From NCBI GenBank assembly GCA_009602725.1, contig WELB01000107.1, positions 1 to 22,717 on the forward strand: a DNA stretch of 22,717 nucleotides. The letters run 5' to 3'. A model generated the notes under the pieces. That model made no database searches. It was not told where the DNA came from and worked only from the letters and a program-made list of their open reading frames with translations. Below, piece by piece: positions 21,733 through 22,717 of this stretch; the stretch's first letter is position 1; every line of letters begins with the position of its first letter. The position numbers were made by a program, and so were the translations under genes. The DNA comes from Spirogloea muscicola (Eukaryota; Streptophyta; Zygnematophyceae; Spirogloeales; Spirogloeaceae).

Positions 21733-22717
21733 TCAGACCTCTTCTAACAGAATAGCACGGCCTCGTAACGGTTTTGGAGACGAAAACTTGCTTGCCTTTG
21801 GGGGGGATAGCACATGCTTGCTGATAGGGCTGGGCTGGTGCATGTGCGCCATAGGCGGCGGGGTGCCAATGGGCACGGGATGCCGTGCTTTGCTGCCACC
21901 AGGAGGTGGCAACGGCGGCGGCAGTTGCGGTGGTGCCGCCTTGTGCTTGCCTTTTGCTGGCGTCCTCACGGGCTTCCGGTGCTTTGTCTTTGCCTGGTTG
22001 CTTGAGGGAGGAGGGGGAGGAGGATGGAGGGGAGTGGGTAACCTATGCTTGCCTTTCTTGACTGGCGTTGTGCTTTTGGTTTTGTGGGCGCCTTTCTTGT
22101 GCGGCGGCGGTGGCAGCAGTGGAACCTGCGGCGCGGCTAGCGCATTGGAACTGGCTGCCGGTGGTGGGTGCCTGAAGTAGGCCCCTCCACCAGTCGTGAA
22201 GTCGGCCACGAACGCTGGCGGTGGTGGTGGCGAGCTGCTCAAGAGGTATGCAGGTGGTGTTGGAGTTGTTGGCGAGGAGGGAGAAAATGTCCTGGATTGC
22301 TGCGTTACACGTACAGGTGGAGGTGGGCTCGGAGGCGAAACTGGCAGCGTGGATGAGATTGGGCTAGGCACAGCGCTGGGAGGTGGTGGAGAGAGAAGAG
22401 CTGGGGGCAGGGTGTTGCTTGGAGTAGGCGGTGGAGGGCTTGGGGGAGGGGATGAAGGCGGAGGTGAGAGCAGCAAGAGAGGGGGAGACGGAAGCAGGCT
22501 TGGAGGTGGGGGAGAAGGTGAGATAGGTGGGACCGGCGATGAGAGAGGAGGGGAGGGAGGGGGCGGTGATAGTGGTGGTGTGGAGGGAGGGGGAGGGGAG
22601 GATTGAATCAGCGAAGGGGGTGGAGGAGAGGGCAGTGGAAGCAGAGGGGGCGAGGGAGGGGGAGGTGAAGGTAGGGGAGGCGAGGGTGGTGAGGGAGAGG
22701 GAGGTGGTGGCGAGCGA
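21733..22717 (-). CDS. Hydroxyproline-rich-type protein, C-terminal part (5' end off window)
   Basis: A single open frame runs uninterrupted from the right edge to the TGA at 21735-21733, giving about 327 residues. The first ~165 residues are SPPPP/SPPP-type repeats, the motif class of chlorophyte extensin-like and volvocine wall proteins, in which prolines are hydroxylated and glycosylated in the secretory pathway. The second half mixes PPP blocks with basic segments (KKGAHKTK, KKGKHRLP, KTKHRKPVRTPAKGKHK) and ends GRAILLEEV. No CHRD repeat or membrane segment is visible. No splice site is needed. The N-terminus, and so any signal peptide, lies outside the window. It is a different gene from the one at the left edge, because this reading frame ends here and that one runs off leftwards. 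The opposite strand gives glycine-rich shadow frames. Confidence 0.75.
   Translation of the reverse strand, partial: RSPPPPSPSPPSPPLPSPPPPSPPLLPLPSPPPPSLIQSSPPPPSTPPLSPPPPSPPLSSPVPPISPSPPPPSLLPSPPLLLLSPPPSSPPPSPPPPTPSNTLPPALLSPPPPSAVPSPISSTLPVSPPSPPPPVRVTQQSRTFSPSSPTTPTPPAYLLSSSPPPPPAFVADFTTGGGAYFRHPPPAASSNALAAPQVPLLPPPPHKKGAHKTKSTTPVKKGKHRLPTPLHPPPPPPSSNQAKTKHRKPVRTPAKGKHKAAPPQLPPPLPPPGGSKARHPVPIGTPPPMAHMHQPSPISKHVLSPPKASKFSSPKPLRGRAILLEEV

Noticed and set aside
22196-22606. Plus-strand glycine-rich open frame of 136 codons
   Set aside because: It is the antisense shadow of the polyproline frame; CCN codons read in reverse give GGN.

Overview
The window looks like nuclear DNA of a green alga (Chlorophyta). 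It holds GC-rich, intron-dense genes with GT-AG introns of about 50-490 bp. There are secreted proline-rich wall-type proteins at both edges, possible TGTAA polyadenylation signals after two genes, and a mitochondrial-type aspartate aminotransferase. The genus cannot be fixed from sequence alone. All exon borders below were derived by hand from reading frame, splice sites and phase.

Layout, left to right: (1) 1-2579, minus: secreted protein with signal peptide, three CHRD-like repeats and the start of a polyproline tract, cut by the left edge. (2) 2580-4817: intergenic, with degenerate retroelement 3'-tail sequence at about 3140-3960. (3) 4818-7256, minus: six-exon medium-chain dehydrogenase/reductase lacking the usual zinc ligands, with an apparent one-base frameshift in exon 2. 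(4) 7257-7682: GC-rich divergent promoter region. (5) 7683-10484, plus: type II membrane fucosyltransferase-like glycosyltransferase with the HxR motif. (6) 11063-15025, minus: complete twelve-exon aspartate aminotransferase (449 aa, phase-consistent throughout), including one GC-AG intron; it converges on the glycosyltransferase. (7) About 15260-21110: a graveyard of a non-LTR retrotransposon family, with reverse-transcriptase fragments in both orientations and many C-terminal fragments carrying a CxC-H-C knuckle and a restriction-like-endonuclease-like motif. These are nested, inverted and tandem, and they share 3' tails with a small hairpin. One nested insertion is flanked by a 10-bp direct repeat. 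(8) 21733-22717, minus: C-terminal part of a hydroxyproline-rich-type protein with basic segments, entering from the right edge.

The five host genes do not form a pathway. Two encode proline-rich proteins (one with a visible signal peptide, both probably extracellular) and one a probable Golgi glycosyltransferase, so a cell-surface theme is possible, but that is inference. The most unusual content is the retroelement family and the CHRD-polyproline protein, whose intron positions repeat with its domains.
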